A stretch of 64,000 nucleotides of DNA from Hyphomicrobiales bacterium (GTDB taxonomy: Bacteria > Pseudomonadota > Alphaproteobacteria > Rhizobiales > Beijerinckiaceae), in assembly GCA_027483895.1 (NCBI GenBank), contig JAIXTP010000009.1:186001-250000 (forward strand), given 5' to 3'. The notes beneath the pieces were generated by a model. The model was given only the letters and a program-made list of their open reading frames with translations, searched no databases and had not been told where the DNA came from. The position numbers were made by a program, and so were the translations under genes. The first letter of the stretch is position 1. Each line of letters begins with the position of its first letter. Below are positions 1 to 9,046 of this stretch, piece after piece.

Positions 1-108
1 GCCAAGGGTATGGAGGACATGTCCGAGACCTTCCGCAAGACCGGCGGCAACATCTATCTCCCCGTCGAGCCGGGGGACTCCAACCGCGCGCTCGACGCAG
101 CCGAGTAA
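1..108 (+). CDS. thiC: phosphomethylpyrimidine synthase ThiC, C-terminal fragment
   Basis: Only the last 35 codons are in the window; the gene begins upstream. ThiC is the radical-SAM enzyme that rearranges aminoimidazole ribotide into the hydroxymethylpyrimidine phosphate of thiamine. The tail reads GMEDMSETF...GGNIYLPVE, which matches from memory the end of enterobacterial ThiC (GMADMSENF...GGEIYL). The catalytic core and the CxxCxxxxC iron-sulfur motif lie outside the window. Nearby convergent thiM and thiE agree with a thiamine locus. A perfect GC-rich hairpin follows the stop codon. Confidence 0.85.
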   Translation, partial: AKGMEDMSETFRKTGGNIYLPVEPGDSNRALDAAE

Positions 109-121
109 GGTCGCGCCCACG

Positions 122-152
122 GGCCGCGGGACCCCTCCCGCGGCCTGAAATT
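122..152 (+). terminator. hairpin after thiC, probable terminator
   Basis: Bases 122-131 and 136-145 form a perfect 10-bp stem with a CCCC loop. It starts 13 bases after the thiC stop codon. The following tract is only moderately T-rich (tgaaattcctt), so termination may be partial. It separates thiC from the binding-protein gene starting at 185. Confidence 0.55.
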
Positions 153-184
153 CCTTCATACCTTTCTGTCGAGAACCATCCGAA

Positions 185-1246
185 ATGCCCACCCGTCGAT
201 CCCTGATCGGCGGCGGCCTCGGCGCGCTTGCGGCGCCGGCCGTCGTCCATGCCCAAGGCTCCGCCGTCAACCCGTTCCGCTGGCGCATGACCACGTCATG
301 GCCGAAGACGCTGATCGGCCCCGGTCCTTCCGCCGCGCGCATCGCCGAACGCATCCGCACGCTCGGCGAAGGGCGGCTTGTGGTCGATGTCTTCGCCGCG
401 GGCGAGATCGTGCCGGCCTTCGCCGTGTTCGACGCCGTCGCGAACGGCACCGTCGAGATGGGGCATACGGCGTCCTTCTTCATCGTCGGCAAGGTTCCCG
501 CCGCGGCCTTCTACACGACCGTTCCGTTCGGCCTCGATCCGGCCGGCCATCTGTCATGGCTCGAAGCGGGCGGCGGCCGGGCTCTGTGGGAGGAGCTCTA
601 CGCGCCCTTCGGCGTGAAGCCGTTTCTCGGCGGGAACACGGGAGCCTCGCTCGCAGGTTGGTTCCGCAAGCCCGTCGAGTCCCTCGAAGAGCTCAAGGGC
701 ATGCGTATCCGCGTCTCGGGGCTCGGCGGCGAGCTCTATCGGCGGCTCGGGGCCGTGCCGCAGGCCATCCCGCCCGGCGACGTCTATACGAGCCTCGAGC
801 GCGGCACGATCGACGCGGTCGAACTGCTCGGGCCGATGAACGATCTCGATTCCGGTCTCTGGCGCATCGCCCCGGTCTGCATGGTCCCCGGCTTCAACAA
901 GCCGAACGGTGCTTCCGAGGCCCTTGTGGGCACGAAGGCTTTCGAGTTGCTGCCCGCGGACCTGAAGGCCGTCGTCGAGCACGCCTGCGTGACGGAGCAT
1001 GCGACCGCTCTGGCCGAAAGCGCGGCCGCGCACGGGCAGGCGCTCCTGAAGCTCGCGCAGAACAATGTGCGCTTCGTCTCCGTGCCGCGCGACGTTCTCG
1101 CGCGTGCCCGCAAGACCGCCACCGACATCGTGGAGGAGATCGGGCAGGCGGGTCCGCTGCAGCGCCGGATCGTGGATTCCTACAGAGCGGCGCAGGCGCT
1201 GCTCCGCCCCTGGGACCGCATTTCGCGGGTTCCGGCAGAGGATTAA
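185..1246 (+). CDS. TRAP transporter solute-binding protein (DctP/TakP type), orphan
   Basis: 353-aa periplasmic binding protein. The N-terminus (residues 1-24) has twin arginines (TRRSLIGGG) and an AHA-like VVHAQ cleavage zone, suggesting Tat export. The body follows the DctP family: WRMTTSWPK near the mature N-terminus, GMRIRVSG in the ligand-binding region, then a DVYTSLERGTIDAVEL stretch typical of this fold. The N-terminal TSWPK and PGPSAARIAERI resemble the TakP subgroup, which binds 2-oxo acids or other organic anions; the ligand here is unknown. No DctQ or DctM membrane gene is adjacent, so the transporter partner must be elsewhere. Its stop codon overlaps that of convergent thiE in a TTAA palindrome. 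Confidence 0.85.
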   Translation: MPTRRSLIGGGLGALAAPAVVHAQGSAVNPFRWRMTTSWPKTLIGPGPSAARIAERIRTLGEGRLVVDVFAAGEIVPAFAVFDAVANGTVEMGHTASFFIVGKVPAAAFYTTVPFGLDPAGHLSWLEAGGGRALWEELYAPFGVKPFLGGNTGASLAGWFRKPVESLEELKGMRIRVSGLGGELYRRLGAVPQAIPPGDVYTSLERGTIDAVELLGPMNDLDSGLWRIAPVCMVPGFNKPNGASEALVGTKAFELLPADLKAVVEHACVTEHATALAESAAAHGQALLKLAQNNVRFVSVPRDVLARARKTATDIVEEIGQAGPLQRRIVDSYRAAQALLRPWDRISRVPAED

Positions 1247-1908
1247 TCCGCGTTGCGAGCGCGCAGTGCCTCGTCGACCGCGGTGCGGAGCCTCCGCGCG
1301 GCGGCTTGCGGGTCGGCGCTGCGCGTGACCGCGCCGATCACCGCGATGCCGTCCGCGCCGGCGGCGATCACCGCTGCGGCATTGCCCTCGTCGATGCCTG
1401 CGATCGCGCCGACCGGAATGCCCGGCTTCGCCGCGCGCAGCACGGCCCCGATGCGGGCCAGCCCGTCGAGGCCGATCGGCGCATCGGGATTGTCTTTGTG
1501 CACGGTGGGGAAGACGCCGCCGCAGAACGCGTAGTCCACCGGTTCGTCGGCGACCGCGCGGGCGTGGCGCTCGTTCTTGATCGTCCGGCCGATGATGGCC
1601 CCGGGACCGAGCTTCCGGCGCGCCTCCGCGGGCGACATGTCGTCTTGGCCGAGATGCACGCCGTCCGCGCCGACACGCAGGGCCGTTTCGACGTCGTCGT
1701 TGACGAGGAGCCGCGCGCCGCTTTCCGAGAGCGCCGAGCGGACGGCACGGAGCGTCCGCTCCTTTTCGATCTGCGAACCGGTCTTGTCCCGATACTGGAA
1801 CAGCGTGGCTCCCCCGCGCGCGGCTTGCGCCGCGACGTCGGGAAGCAGGTCGCGGTCGACGGCACCGGGGTCGAGCAGGACATAGAGGCGGATGTCGACG
1901 GGGTTCAC
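1243..1908 (-). CDS. thiE: thiamine-phosphate synthase ThiE
   Basis: 221-aa TIM-barrel enzyme that joins hydroxymethylpyrimidine diphosphate to the thiazole phosphate to give thiamine monophosphate. Visible family motifs are the FQYRDK strand near the start, GADGVHLGQDDM, GRTIKN, and the phosphate-binding GGVFPT and GAIAGI segments followed by GADGIAVIGAV. The start chosen is GTG at 1908, which overlaps the thiM stop codon as GTGA, indicating translational coupling. An upstream extension would run through thiM and is not real. It is the last gene of a thiM-thiE pair. Confidence 0.93.
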   Translation of the reverse strand: MNPVDIRLYVLLDPGAVDRDLLPDVAAQAARGGATLFQYRDKTGSQIEKERTLRAVRSALSESGARLLVNDDVETALRVGADGVHLGQDDMSPAEARRKLGPGAIIGRTIKNERHARAVADEPVDYAFCGGVFPTVHKDNPDAPIGLDGLARIGAVLRAAKPGIPVGAIAGIDEGNAAAVIAAGADGIAVIGAVTRSADPQAAARRLRTAVDEALRARNAD

Positions 1909-2651
1909 GAAAGCCTCGTCATGGCGACCAGCTCGCCCGGGGTCAGAGCGTGGAGCGCGTCGAGGAGATGGACCGCGAAGGTCCCGGGTCCGCGCGCATG
2001 GGTGGCCGCGTTCTGTTGCGCCAGCCCATAGGCCGCGAAGGCCGTCGCTGCGGCGACCGATGCATCCTGTTCCACGGCGGCGAGCGCGGCCATGAGCGCT
2101 GAAAGCGCGCAGCCGGCTCCGGTCACGAGCGCGGCATAAGGGTGGCCGTTCTCGATGCGGTGTTCGCCCGCTGCCGTGATCACGCGGTCGGTTTCGGCCG
2201 ATACAGCGAGCACGGTGCCGGCCTTTCGGGCGGCTGCGGCGGACGGCTTGGCGCCGCAGACCGCCGTGATCTCCGCGCAATTGCCCCGCACGATCGCGGG
2301 GCCGTGGCTCAGCAGTTCGACCGCGAAGGCGCGGCGCGTTTCCGCCGTATCGACGAAGACCGGATCGAGCACGAAGGGCTTGCCCTTCGCCGCATCGAGA
2401 GCGACCGCGACCGCCTTTCGGCGATCGGCGTCCATCGTGCCGAGATTGACGAGCAGTCCGTCGCAACGCCGGGCGAAATCGCCGATCTCGGCGGGATCCG
2501 TCGTCATGGACGGGATCGCGCCCGAGGCGAGAAGCACGTTGGCCGTGAAGCCCTGGACGACGGTGTTGGTGATGCAGTGGACGCGCGGACCCTTGTCGCG
2601 CAGGCGCCCCCAGCAGGACCGGATGCTTTCGAGCGTGATCGCGTTCGTCAT
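1905..2651 (-). CDS. thiM: hydroxyethylthiazole kinase ThiM
   Basis: 248-aa ribokinase-fold kinase that phosphorylates 5-(2-hydroxyethyl)-4-methylthiazole in the thiazole salvage branch. Family marks are the CITN...N segment near residue 27, the NLGTMDADRR loop near residue 70, FVLDPVF in mid-protein and the nucleotide-binding VTGAGCALSAL loop with its catalytic Cys region. Its length is normal for ThiM. It overlaps thiE, which uses its product. I see no TPP-riboswitch (THI-box) core in the 88 bases upstream, so regulation is not evident. Confidence 0.93.
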   Translation of the reverse strand: MTNAITLESIRSCWGRLRDKGPRVHCITNTVVQGFTANVLLASGAIPSMTTDPAEIGDFARRCDGLLVNLGTMDADRRKAVAVALDAAKGKPFVLDPVFVDTAETRRAFAVELLSHGPAIVRGNCAEITAVCGAKPSAAAARKAGTVLAVSAETDRVITAAGEHRIENGHPYAALVTGAGCALSALMAALAAVEQDASVAAATAFAAYGLAQQNAATHARGPGTFAVHLLDALHALTPGELVAMTRLS

Positions 2652-2664
2652 GCGTCGTTCCTAG

Positions 2665-2696
2665 CCCCGCTGGGGCCCGCGCGGAAGTCGCGCGGG
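2665..2696 (-). terminator. two GC-rich hairpins between purB and thiM
   Basis: Bases 2676-2683 pair perfectly with 2689-2696 around a five-base loop. An immediately adjacent ccccgctgggg palindrome lies at 2665-2675. They fall between the purB stop and the thiM start (minus-strand order purB then thiM). There is no T-tract, so they may be a weak terminator or simply an mRNA-stabilising structure. Confidence 0.35.
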
Positions 2697-2739
2697 ACGA
2701 GGGGCGGGCATGCCGGGAAAGCGGTACGCGTTCCGGTCG

Positions 2740-4047
2740 TCACGCGTTGCCGAAGACACGCTTGAATATCGTGTCGACATGTTTGAGGTGATAGCCGAGG
2801 TCGAACTTTTCCTCGATCTCCGCCGCGGTCAGCGCCTTCGACACGTCCGGATCGGCCTTCAGCAGGGTCAGGAAGTCGCCTTCGCCGCGCCAGACCGGCA
2901 TCGCGTTGCGTTGCACGAGGCGATAAGCGTCCTCTCGGCTCACGCCCTTCTGGGTCAGCGCGAGGAGTACGCGCTGCGAATGAACGAGCCCCCCGAGCCG
3001 GTCGAGGTTCTTCTGCATGTTCTCGGGATAGACGAGAAGCTTGTCGATGACGCCGGTCAGGCGGACCAGCGCGAAATCGAGGGTGACCGTCGCGTCCGGC
3101 CCGATCATGCGCTCGACCGAGGAATGCGAGATGTCGCGTTCGTGCCAGAGCGCCACGTTCTCCATGGCGGGCATCGCATAGGCGCGCACCATGCGGGCGA
3201 GGCCGGTGAGGTTTTCGGTCAGGACCGGGTTGCGCTTGTGCGGCATCGCGGAGGAGCCCTTCTGGCCCTCCGAGAAATATTCTTCGGCCTCGAGGACTTC
3301 GCTGCGCTGGAGATGGCGGATCTCGGTGGCGAGACGCTCGATGGAGGAGGCGACGACTCCGAGGATCGCGAAATACATCGCGTGGCGGTCGCGGGGGATG
3401 ACCTGCGTGGAGACCGGCTCCGGCTTCAGGCCCATCGCCTTGGCGACATGTTCTTCGACCCGCGGATCGATATTGGCGAAGGTGCCCACCGCGCCCGAAA
3501 TGGCGCAGGTGGCGATCTCATCGCGCGCCGCGACGAGGCGCTCGCGGCAACGGTCGAACTCGGCATAGGCGAGGGCGAGCTTCACGCCGAACGTGGTCGG
3601 CTCGGCATGGATGCCGTGCGAGCGGCCGATGGTCGGCGTCATCTTGTGCTCGAAGGCGCGACGCTTGAGGGCCGCGAGCAGCGCGTCCATGTCCTTCAGC
3701 AGGAGATCGGTGGCGCGCACGAGCTGGACGTTGAGGCACGTGTCGAGCACGTCCGACGAGGTCATGCCCTGATGCACGAAGCGCGAATCCGGACCGATGA
3801 ACTCGGCCAGATGCGTGAGGAAGGCGATGACGTCGTGCTTCACCTCGCGCTCGATCGCGTCGATGCGCTCGACGTCGAAGGTCGCGGCGCCGCCCTTTTC
3901 CCAGATGGTCTTCGCGGATTCCTTGGGGATCACGCCGAGTTCGGCGAGCGCGTCGCAGGCATGCGCCTCGATTTCGAACCAGATGCGGAACTTGGTCTCG
4001 GGCGACCAGATCGCGACCATCTCGGGGCGGCTGTAACGCGGGATCAT
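2740..4047 (-). CDS. purB: adenylosuccinate lyase PurB
   Basis: 435 aa, the usual length for the compact bacterial form. It cleaves SAICAR to AICAR and adenylosuccinate to AMP in purine synthesis. The fumarate-lyase superfamily signature [11 protein letters not shown] is at residues 264-274 and carries the catalytic flexible-loop serine. TSSD at 97-100 and GRSHG at 141-145 supply the substrate-binding and general-acid histidine regions. The N-terminus [10 protein letters not shown] is typical of the family, supporting this start. The neighbour rpe is on the same strand, 71 bases upstream. Confidence 0.96.
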   Translation of the reverse strand: MIPRYSRPEMVAIWSPETKFRIWFEIEAHACDALAELGVIPKESAKTIWEKGGAATFDVERIDAIEREVKHDVIAFLTHLAEFIGPDSRFVHQGMTSSDVLDTCLNVQLVRATDLLLKDMDALLAALKRRAFEHKMTPTIGRSHGIHAEPTTFGVKLALAYAEFDRCRERLVAARDEIATCAISGAVGTFANIDPRVEEHVAKAMGLKPEPVSTQVIPRDRHAMYFAILGVVASSIERLATEIRHLQRSEVLEAEEYFSEGQKGSSAMPHKRNPVLTENLTGLARMVRAYAMPAMENVALWHERDISHSSVERMIGPDATVTLDFALVRLTGVIDKLLVYPENMQKNLDRLGGLVHSQRVLLALTQKGVSREDAYRLVQRNAMPVWRGEGDFLTLLKADPDVSKALTAAEIEEKFDLGYHLKHVDTIFKRVFGNA

Positions 4048-4118
4048 GTGCGGCGTCCTCTCGACTGACGCCGCGCGGGTAGCACGGGCCGGTCAGGCGG
4101 GCAATGATCCCGCGCCGT

Positions 4119-4802
4119 TCATGCCGCGGCGCGTGCGTCCTCCGCCGCGGCGCGGATCGCGGCGATGTTGCGGGCGTAGCCTTCTTCGTTCCCCGCCTTG
4201 AACACGGCCGAACCCGCGACCAGCGTGTCGGCACCCGCGGCCGCGACGAGGGGCGCGGTTTCCGGCGTGATCCCGCCGTCGATCTCGAGGCGGATCGGGC
4301 GATCGCCGATCATCCTGCGCACCCGGCGCGTCTTCTCGACCACGTCGTCGATGAAGGCCTGGCCGCCGAAGCCGGGATTGACCGTCATGAGCAGCACGAG
4401 ATCGACCATGCCGAGCACGGGCTCGATCACGCTCTCATGCGTGCCCGGGTTGATGACGACGCCCGCCTGCTTGCCCAGCGCGCGGATCGCCTGAAGCGTG
4501 CGGTGGAGATGCGGTCCCGCCTCGGCATGGACAGAGATGAGATCGGCGCCCGCATCCGCGAAGGCCGCGAGATAGGGATCGACCGGGGCGATCATCAGAT
4601 GGACGTCGAAGAACTTCTTCGTGTGCTTTCGCATCGCGCGGATCACGTCCGGGCCGAAGCTGATGTTCGGCACGAAATGTCCGTCCATCACGTCCAGATG
4701 GATCCAGTCGGCCCCGGCGCGGTCGACGGCGGAGATTTCCTCGCCGAGCCGGGCGAAATCGGCGGCGAGCATGGAAGGGGCGATGACGAGAGGACGGGTC
4801 AT
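4119..4802 (-). CDS. rpe: ribulose-phosphate 3-epimerase
   Basis: 227-aa TIM-barrel enzyme interconverting ribulose 5-phosphate and xylulose 5-phosphate (pentose phosphate and Calvin routes). Family motifs are [10 protein letters not shown] near the start, [12 protein letters not shown] with metal-binding His and Asp, VNPGFGGQ in the phosphate-binding half, and EIDGGI near residue 175. Full length. Its start ATG overlaps the stop of the upstream BASS-family transporter as ATGA, so the two are probably co-transcribed. Confidence 0.95.
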   Translation of the reverse strand: MTRPLVIAPSMLAADFARLGEEISAVDRAGADWIHLDVMDGHFVPNISFGPDVIRAMRKHTKKFFDVHLMIAPVDPYLAAFADAGADLISVHAEAGPHLHRTLQAIRALGKQAGVVINPGTHESVIEPVLGMVDLVLLMTVNPGFGGQAFIDDVVEKTRRVRRMIGDRPIRLEIDGGITPETAPLVAAAGADTLVAGSAVFKAGNEEGYARNIAAIRAAAEDARAAA

Positions 4803-5800
4803 GACGGCCGGTTAGCACCTGCGGACCCGGCCGGCAACGCGCCCTGGGCCGCGCGCCGGATCAGCCGCGCGAAAGGCGCCACCGCGACGGGCGCGAGATA
4901 GATCGGAAATTGGAGCAGCGCGAAGAAGAGATAGGTGTCGGGCGGGCAGGCCGCGCCCATCGCGGCGACGAGCGGCGCGGTATTGCGCATGCCCGCCCCG
5001 ATGCCGAGCACCAGCGCGGGACCGTCGCCGAGAGGCCGCAGCACGAAGAAGGAGATGATCGTGCCGACCACGCAGATGCCCGTGACCACCGCGAGATAGA
5101 GCGCGACCTTGGCCGGATCGGCGCGGAAGGCGTCGATGACGCCGTCCATCGCCGCCACCGCGAAGAGGAAGTAGATGATGACGTTGAAGCCGTCGAGTTC
5201 ATGGCGTCGACGGCGCAGGCGTTCTCCGCCCGCGAGCTTCCGGATCGCGAAGGCGACGACCATGCCGCCGCCCATGAGGCCGACGAGACGGATCGCGAGC
5301 ACGGCGGGGTCCATCGGCACGGCGGCGCCCGCGAGCCATGCCGTCAGCGACGGCGCCGCCGCGGGCGTGAGTGCCACCGCGACGACGAGAACGAGCAGGC
5401 CGAGACTGCTGTCGAGCCCAAGCACCGCGGCATAGGCGGGAAAGCCCATCAGAGGAGGTGCTGCGCCGATCAGCGCGATGCCCAGAAGCAGCCCCGGCTC
5501 GATCGCTTCGCGGCCGATGAGCGCGAGCGCGACGCCGACCAGGATCGGCGGCATCAGCGTCATCCAGAGAAAGGCGGCGGCGAGGCTTTTGGGCGATTGC
5601 AGCGCCCGCTTGATGCCGGAGAAGTCGGCGCGTGCGAAGGTCAGCGCGACGAAGATGAAGATCGTGACCGGCAGCAAAGGCCGCAGCGTCGCCGCCAGCT
5701 GGGGCAGAGCGAGGCCGAGAAAGATGGACAGCGCGAAGCCCATGGAGCCGTGGCGCCCCATGAAGGCGAGCAGGCGCAGGACGGGACGCGTGAGTTTCAC
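4799..5800 (-). CDS. BASS-family (bile acid:sodium symporter-like) transporter
   Basis: 333-aa, very hydrophobic protein with about ten membrane segments. The layout resembles the bile acid:sodium symporter/arsenite efflux superfamily: a discontinuous-helix-like stretch around [21 protein letters not shown] and the [17 protein letters not shown] motif near residue 270, typical of BASS transporters that move organic anions with sodium. Substrate cannot be read from sequence, and an arsenite role has no supporting ars neighbours. Translationally coupled to rpe by a 4-base overlap. Confidence 0.72.
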   Translation of the reverse strand: MKLTRPVLRLLAFMGRHGSMGFALSIFLGLALPQLAATLRPLLPVTIFIFVALTFARADFSGIKRALQSPKSLAAAFLWMTLMPPILVGVALALIGREAIEPGLLLGIALIGAAPPLMGFPAYAAVLGLDSSLGLLVLVVAVALTPAAAPSLTAWLAGAAVPMDPAVLAIRLVGLMGGGMVVAFAIRKLAGGERLRRRRHELDGFNVIIYFLFAVAAMDGVIDAFRADPAKVALYLAVVTGICVVGTIISFFVLRPLGDGPALVLGIGAGMRNTAPLVAAMGAACPPDTYLFFALLQFPIYLAPVAVAPFARLIRRAAQGALPAGSAGANRPS

Positions 5801-5917
5801 GAGGACGGTCGACCGGAAGAATGAAAAATCCGAGGGTCCGGTCGTTTTGCGGCCGGCCCCGAAGGCGCGCGGACCCTAGACTCCGCTGGAGACGCCGGCA
5901 ACGGAAGGAGGCATGCG

Positions 5918-7156
5918 GTGGACGCGGAGGTGATCGTTCTCGGCGCGGGAATCGTCGGCTTGGCGACGGCGCTGCAGGTGCAGGCCAAAGGCCGCTCCGT
6001 CCTTCTGGTCGACAAAGGGGAGCCGGGCGCCGCGACGAGCTTCGGCAATGCCGGAATCATCGAGCGCGCCTCGATCTACCCCTATGCCTTTCCGCGGAAG
6101 CTCGGCGATCTGTTCCGCTATGCGATGAACCGCGAGACGGACGCGCATTATCATTGGTCGGCCTTGCCGAAGGCGGCGCCGTGGCTTGTGCGCTATTGGG
6201 CCGCCAGTTCCCGGCACGGCCATGAAGGCGCGATGCGCGCGGCCCTGCCGCTGATCGAGAACTGCCTCTCCGAGCATGAACCGCTGATCGCCGCGGCGGA
6301 TGCGGGCCATCTCCTGCGTCGCACGGGCTGGATCAAGACCTTCCGTGATCCCGGCAAGCTCGCTGAAGAGAGCGCCGCAGCCGAGCGCATCCGCCCGTTC
6401 GGGCTCGACATCGCCTTTCTCGGCCCCGAGGAACTCGCGGCGGCGGAGCCTCATCTCCGGCCGGGTCTTGCGGGCGGCATCCATTTCAAGGACCCCGCCA
6501 ACATCGCCGATCCGCAGGAATTGTCGCGCGCCTATCTCCGGCTCTTCGAGAAGCGGGGAGGGCGTTTCCTGCAAGGCGAAGCGATGACGCTGCACCGCCA
6601 CGGTGCGGAATGGTGCGTGCGGACGATCGAAGGCCATGCGCATGCGCGTGATGTCGTCGTGGCGCTCGGGCCGTGGTCGCCGGATCTGGTCCGGCGGCTC
6701 GGCTATGATCTGCCTCTCGGCGTGAAGCGCGGCTACCACATGCATTACGCCCCGCAGGGCAACGCGGTGCTCAACCACACGCTTTATGACGGCGACGGGA
6801 AATACGTTCTCGCGCCGATGCTTAAAGGCATCCGGCTGACGACGGGCGCGGAATTCGCCGACCGCGACGCGCCGCCGACGCCTGTGCAGCTCGCGCGGGT
6901 CGAACCGAAGGCACGCGCCTTCTTCCCGCTGGGCGACCGGCTCGAAAAGGACCCTTGGATGGGCTCGCGGCCTTGCACGCCGGACATGGTTCCGGTGATC
7001 GGGCCCGCGCCGCGGGATCCGGGCCTCTGGTTCGCCTTCGGCCATGCCCATCACGGGCTGACGCTCTCGGCCGTCACCGGGCGGCTGATCGCCGAGATGA
7101 TCGCGGGGGAAGATCCGTTCTGCGACCCGACGCCCTACCGCGCGGACCGGTTCTGA
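5918..7156 (+). CDS. FAD-dependent D-amino-acid dehydrogenase-like oxidoreductase
   Basis: 412-aa DAO-family flavoprotein. The dinucleotide-binding GAGIVG is at residues 9-14, followed by an acidic-end beta strand (LLVDKGEPG), and SFGNAGII follows as in DadA. The C-terminal GSRPCTPDMVPVIGPAP and FGHAHHGLTLSAVTGRLIAEMI are the usual FAD-closing motifs. It probably oxidises a D-amino or imino acid and passes electrons to the membrane chain. The start is GTG at 5918, with AAGGAGG 6 bases upstream; an ATG at 5913 is out of frame. Its last 22 bases overlap the convergent peptidase gene. Confidence 0.82.
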   Translation: MDAEVIVLGAGIVGLATALQVQAKGRSVLLVDKGEPGAATSFGNAGIIERASIYPYAFPRKLGDLFRYAMNRETDAHYHWSALPKAAPWLVRYWAASSRHGHEGAMRAALPLIENCLSEHEPLIAAADAGHLLRRTGWIKTFRDPGKLAEESAAAERIRPFGLDIAFLGPEELAAAEPHLRPGLAGGIHFKDPANIADPQELSRAYLRLFEKRGGRFLQGEAMTLHRHGAEWCVRTIEGHAHARDVVVALGPWSPDLVRRLGYDLPLGVKRGYHMHYAPQGNAVLNHTLYDGDGKYVLAPMLKGIRLTTGAEFADRDAPPTPVQLARVEPKARAFFPLGDRLEKDPWMGSRPCTPDMVPVIGPAPRDPGLWFAFGHAHHGLTLSAVTGRLIAEMIAGEDPFCDPTPYRADRF

Positions 7157-8157
7157 AAGGCCGCGAACCGGCTACGCCAGTCCGGCTGCGCGCCCGAAAA
7201 GGGCAGGGCGGTCGCCGCATGCACGCCACGGGCGACGGCGCGCGCCAGCACGTCGGCCGCCGCCGATGCGATCTCGGCGAGCGCGAAGGGATCGACCGGC
7301 GCCGGGTTCCGGGCCGTCGCGGCCGCAAAGACGATGTCGCCGTCGAGCGGCGTATGAGCGGGGCGGATCGCGCGGGCGAGGCCGTCATGGGCCGCGGATG
7401 CCGTGCGCTTGCATTGCGCCTTGGTGAGGTCGGCATCGGTCGCGACGACCGCGATGGTCGTGTTGCGGCCCGGGCCGCCCTTCAGCCGCAGATCGAGCGC
7501 GCCTTGGGGCAGCGGCGAGGGGATACCGAGCGCGCCGAATTCGTCGCTCTGTTCGTAAGGCGCGGCCCAGAAATGCGGGCCGTTGCCGACGGTGACGGTG
7601 CCGACGGCATTGACGGCGACGAGGGCGCCCACGGTGAAGCCCCGCGGCGTCACGACGCTCGCCGATCCGAGCCCGCCCTTCAGATCCGCCGTCGTCGCGC
7701 CGTAGCCCGCGCCGACCGTTCCGAGTGCCGTCCGGGCGGATGCGTTTTCGAGCGCCGCGCGGCCGAGTTCGAAATAAGGCGGCCGCTCGCCCCACTCCTT
7801 GTCGCCGCCGTTGAGCAGGTCGAACAGGATCGCCTGCGGCACGATCGGCACCCGCACCGGACCTACCGGAAAGCCGCGTCCGCGTGCCGCGAGGCCGGCC
7901 ATGACCCCGCCGGCCGCATCGAGCCCGAAGGCGGAGCCGCCGGACAGGACGAGCGCATCGACGGCCTCGACCGTCATCTCCGGTTCGAGCAGGGCCGTGT
8001 CGCGGGTGCCGGGAGCGCCGCCGAGGATCGAGACAGAGGCCGCCGCGGGTCTTTCGAACAGGACGACGCTGACGCCCGAGGCCAACCGCGCATCATGCGC
8101 GGCGCCCACGACAAGGCCGGGAACGTCGGTGATGGTGTTCGAAGCGCCGCGAGTCAT
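7135..8157 (-). CDS. P1-family N-terminal nucleophile peptidase (DmpA/NylC type)
   Basis: 340 aa. Family features are ITDVPGLVVG at the N-terminus, LSGGSAFGLDAAGGVM near residues 71-86, GTVGAGYGATTADLKGG around 146-162, and the probable self-cleavage site at N232-T233 within GRNTTIAVVATDA, where Thr233 would become the nucleophile of the small chain. Members hydrolyse N-terminal amino acids, beta-peptides or nylon oligomers; specificity here is unknown. The start at 8157 follows the family N-terminus; a longer upstream frame reads through the antisense of ccdA. The gene converges with the FAD oxidoreductase gene, overlapping it by 22 bases. Confidence 0.85.
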   Translation of the reverse strand: MTRGASNTITDVPGLVVGAAHDARLASGVSVVLFERPAAASVSILGGAPGTRDTALLEPEMTVEAVDALVLSGGSAFGLDAAGGVMAGLAARGRGFPVGPVRVPIVPQAILFDLLNGGDKEWGERPPYFELGRAALENASARTALGTVGAGYGATTADLKGGLGSASVVTPRGFTVGALVAVNAVGTVTVGNGPHFWAAPYEQSDEFGALGIPSPLPQGALDLRLKGGPGRNTTIAVVATDADLTKAQCKRTASAAHDGLARAIRPAHTPLDGDIVFAAATARNPAPVDPFALAEIASAAADVLARAVARGVHAATALPFSGAQPDWRSRFAAFQNRSAR

Positions 8158-8253
8158 GCGGGGATGGTGACGGGCGCGCGGCGCGGCCGCAAGCCGCAAG
8201 GTCCTGAAGCGGCGCGCCTTGGCCCGCCCCTCATGGGCGGATAGAAGGATGCG

Positions 8254-8982
8254 ATGACCGACGTGACCTTTCCCGCCGCCGTTCTGGCCGGCCTTCTGAG
8301 CTTCCTCAGCCCCTGCGTCCTGCCGCTGGTGCCGCCCTATCTCACTTGGCTGGCGGGCACGACGGCGGAGGATCTCGGCGTCGAGGGCGAACGCGCGACG
8401 CGCCGCGACGTGATGATCGCCGCCGTGCTCTTCGTGCTCGGCTTCGCCACCGTTTTCATCACGCTCGGCGCGACCGCCTCGCTGCTCGGGCAGGTGATCC
8501 GGCAGAACCTCGGTCTGCTGTCCACGATCGCCGGCATCGCCATCATCGCGATGGGCCTGCATTTCCTCGGCCTGTTCCGCATGGCGTTCCTCTATCGCGA
8601 GGCGCGGCTGTCGCTCGAAAAGCCGGTCGGGCTCTGGGGCGCCTATGTCATGGGCCTCGCCTTCGCCTTCGGCTGGACGCCCTGCATCGGCCCCGTTCTC
8701 GCGGCCATTCTCGCGGTGGCGGGCTCCGAGGACACGGTACTGCGCGGGGCGGCGCTGCTCGCCGCCTATTCCGCGGGCCTCGGCATTCCCTTCCTCGGCG
8801 CGGCCTTCGCGCTCGAACGCTTCACGGGCCTGATGAAGCGCTTCCGGAGCCGGATGATCCTCGTCGAGAAGACCACGGGCGCGCTCCTCGTGTTGACGGG
8901 CGTCGCCTTCCTGACCGGGGCGATGACGGACGCTTCGTTCTGGCTGCTGGAGACCTTCCCCGGTCTCGCCAGGCTCGGCTGA
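8254..8982 (+). CDS. ccdA: cytochrome c biogenesis protein CcdA
   Basis: 242-aa membrane protein with six predicted helices. It carries the two redox-active cysteine motifs of CcdA, SPCVLPLVPPY near residue 16 and GWTPCIGP near residue 146. CcdA relays electrons from cytoplasmic thioredoxin to periplasmic apocytochrome c reductants. No thioredoxin-like partner (CcsX/ResA) is adjacent. A strong hairpin terminator lies just downstream, shared with the convergent livK gene. Confidence 0.92.
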   Translation: MTDVTFPAAVLAGLLSFLSPCVLPLVPPYLTWLAGTTAEDLGVEGERATRRDVMIAAVLFVLGFATVFITLGATASLLGQVIRQNLGLLSTIAGIAIIAMGLHFLGLFRMAFLYREARLSLEKPVGLWGAYVMGLAFAFGWTPCIGPVLAAILAVAGSEDTVLRGAALLAAYSAGLGIPFLGAAFALERFTGLMKRFRSRMILVEKTTGALLVLTGVAFLTGAMTDASFWLLETFPGLARLG

Positions 8983-8997
8983 GGATGCGGGCAAAAG

Positions 8998-9021
8998 AAA
9001 AGGGCGCCGAAGCGCCCTTTT
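8998..9021. terminator. bidirectional intrinsic terminator
   Basis: A perfect 10-bp stem (8998-9007 with 9012-9021) closes on a CGAA loop. It is flanked by A4 on the left and T4 on the right, so it can terminate ccdA from the left and livK from the right. It sits in the 64-base gap between their stop codons. Confidence 0.85.
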
Positions 9022-9046
9022 CCGATCGAGGCGGAACGATCCCGCG

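Noticed and set aside
2652..2739. Possible TPP riboswitch ahead of thiM
   Set aside because: Neither the CTGAGA nor the conserved THI-box core is visible. The gap holds only GC-rich hairpins.
4799..5800. Arsenite efflux gene
   Set aside because: The superfamily includes arsenite carriers, but there is no arsR, arsC or arsH neighbour and the motifs fit organic-anion symporters equally well.
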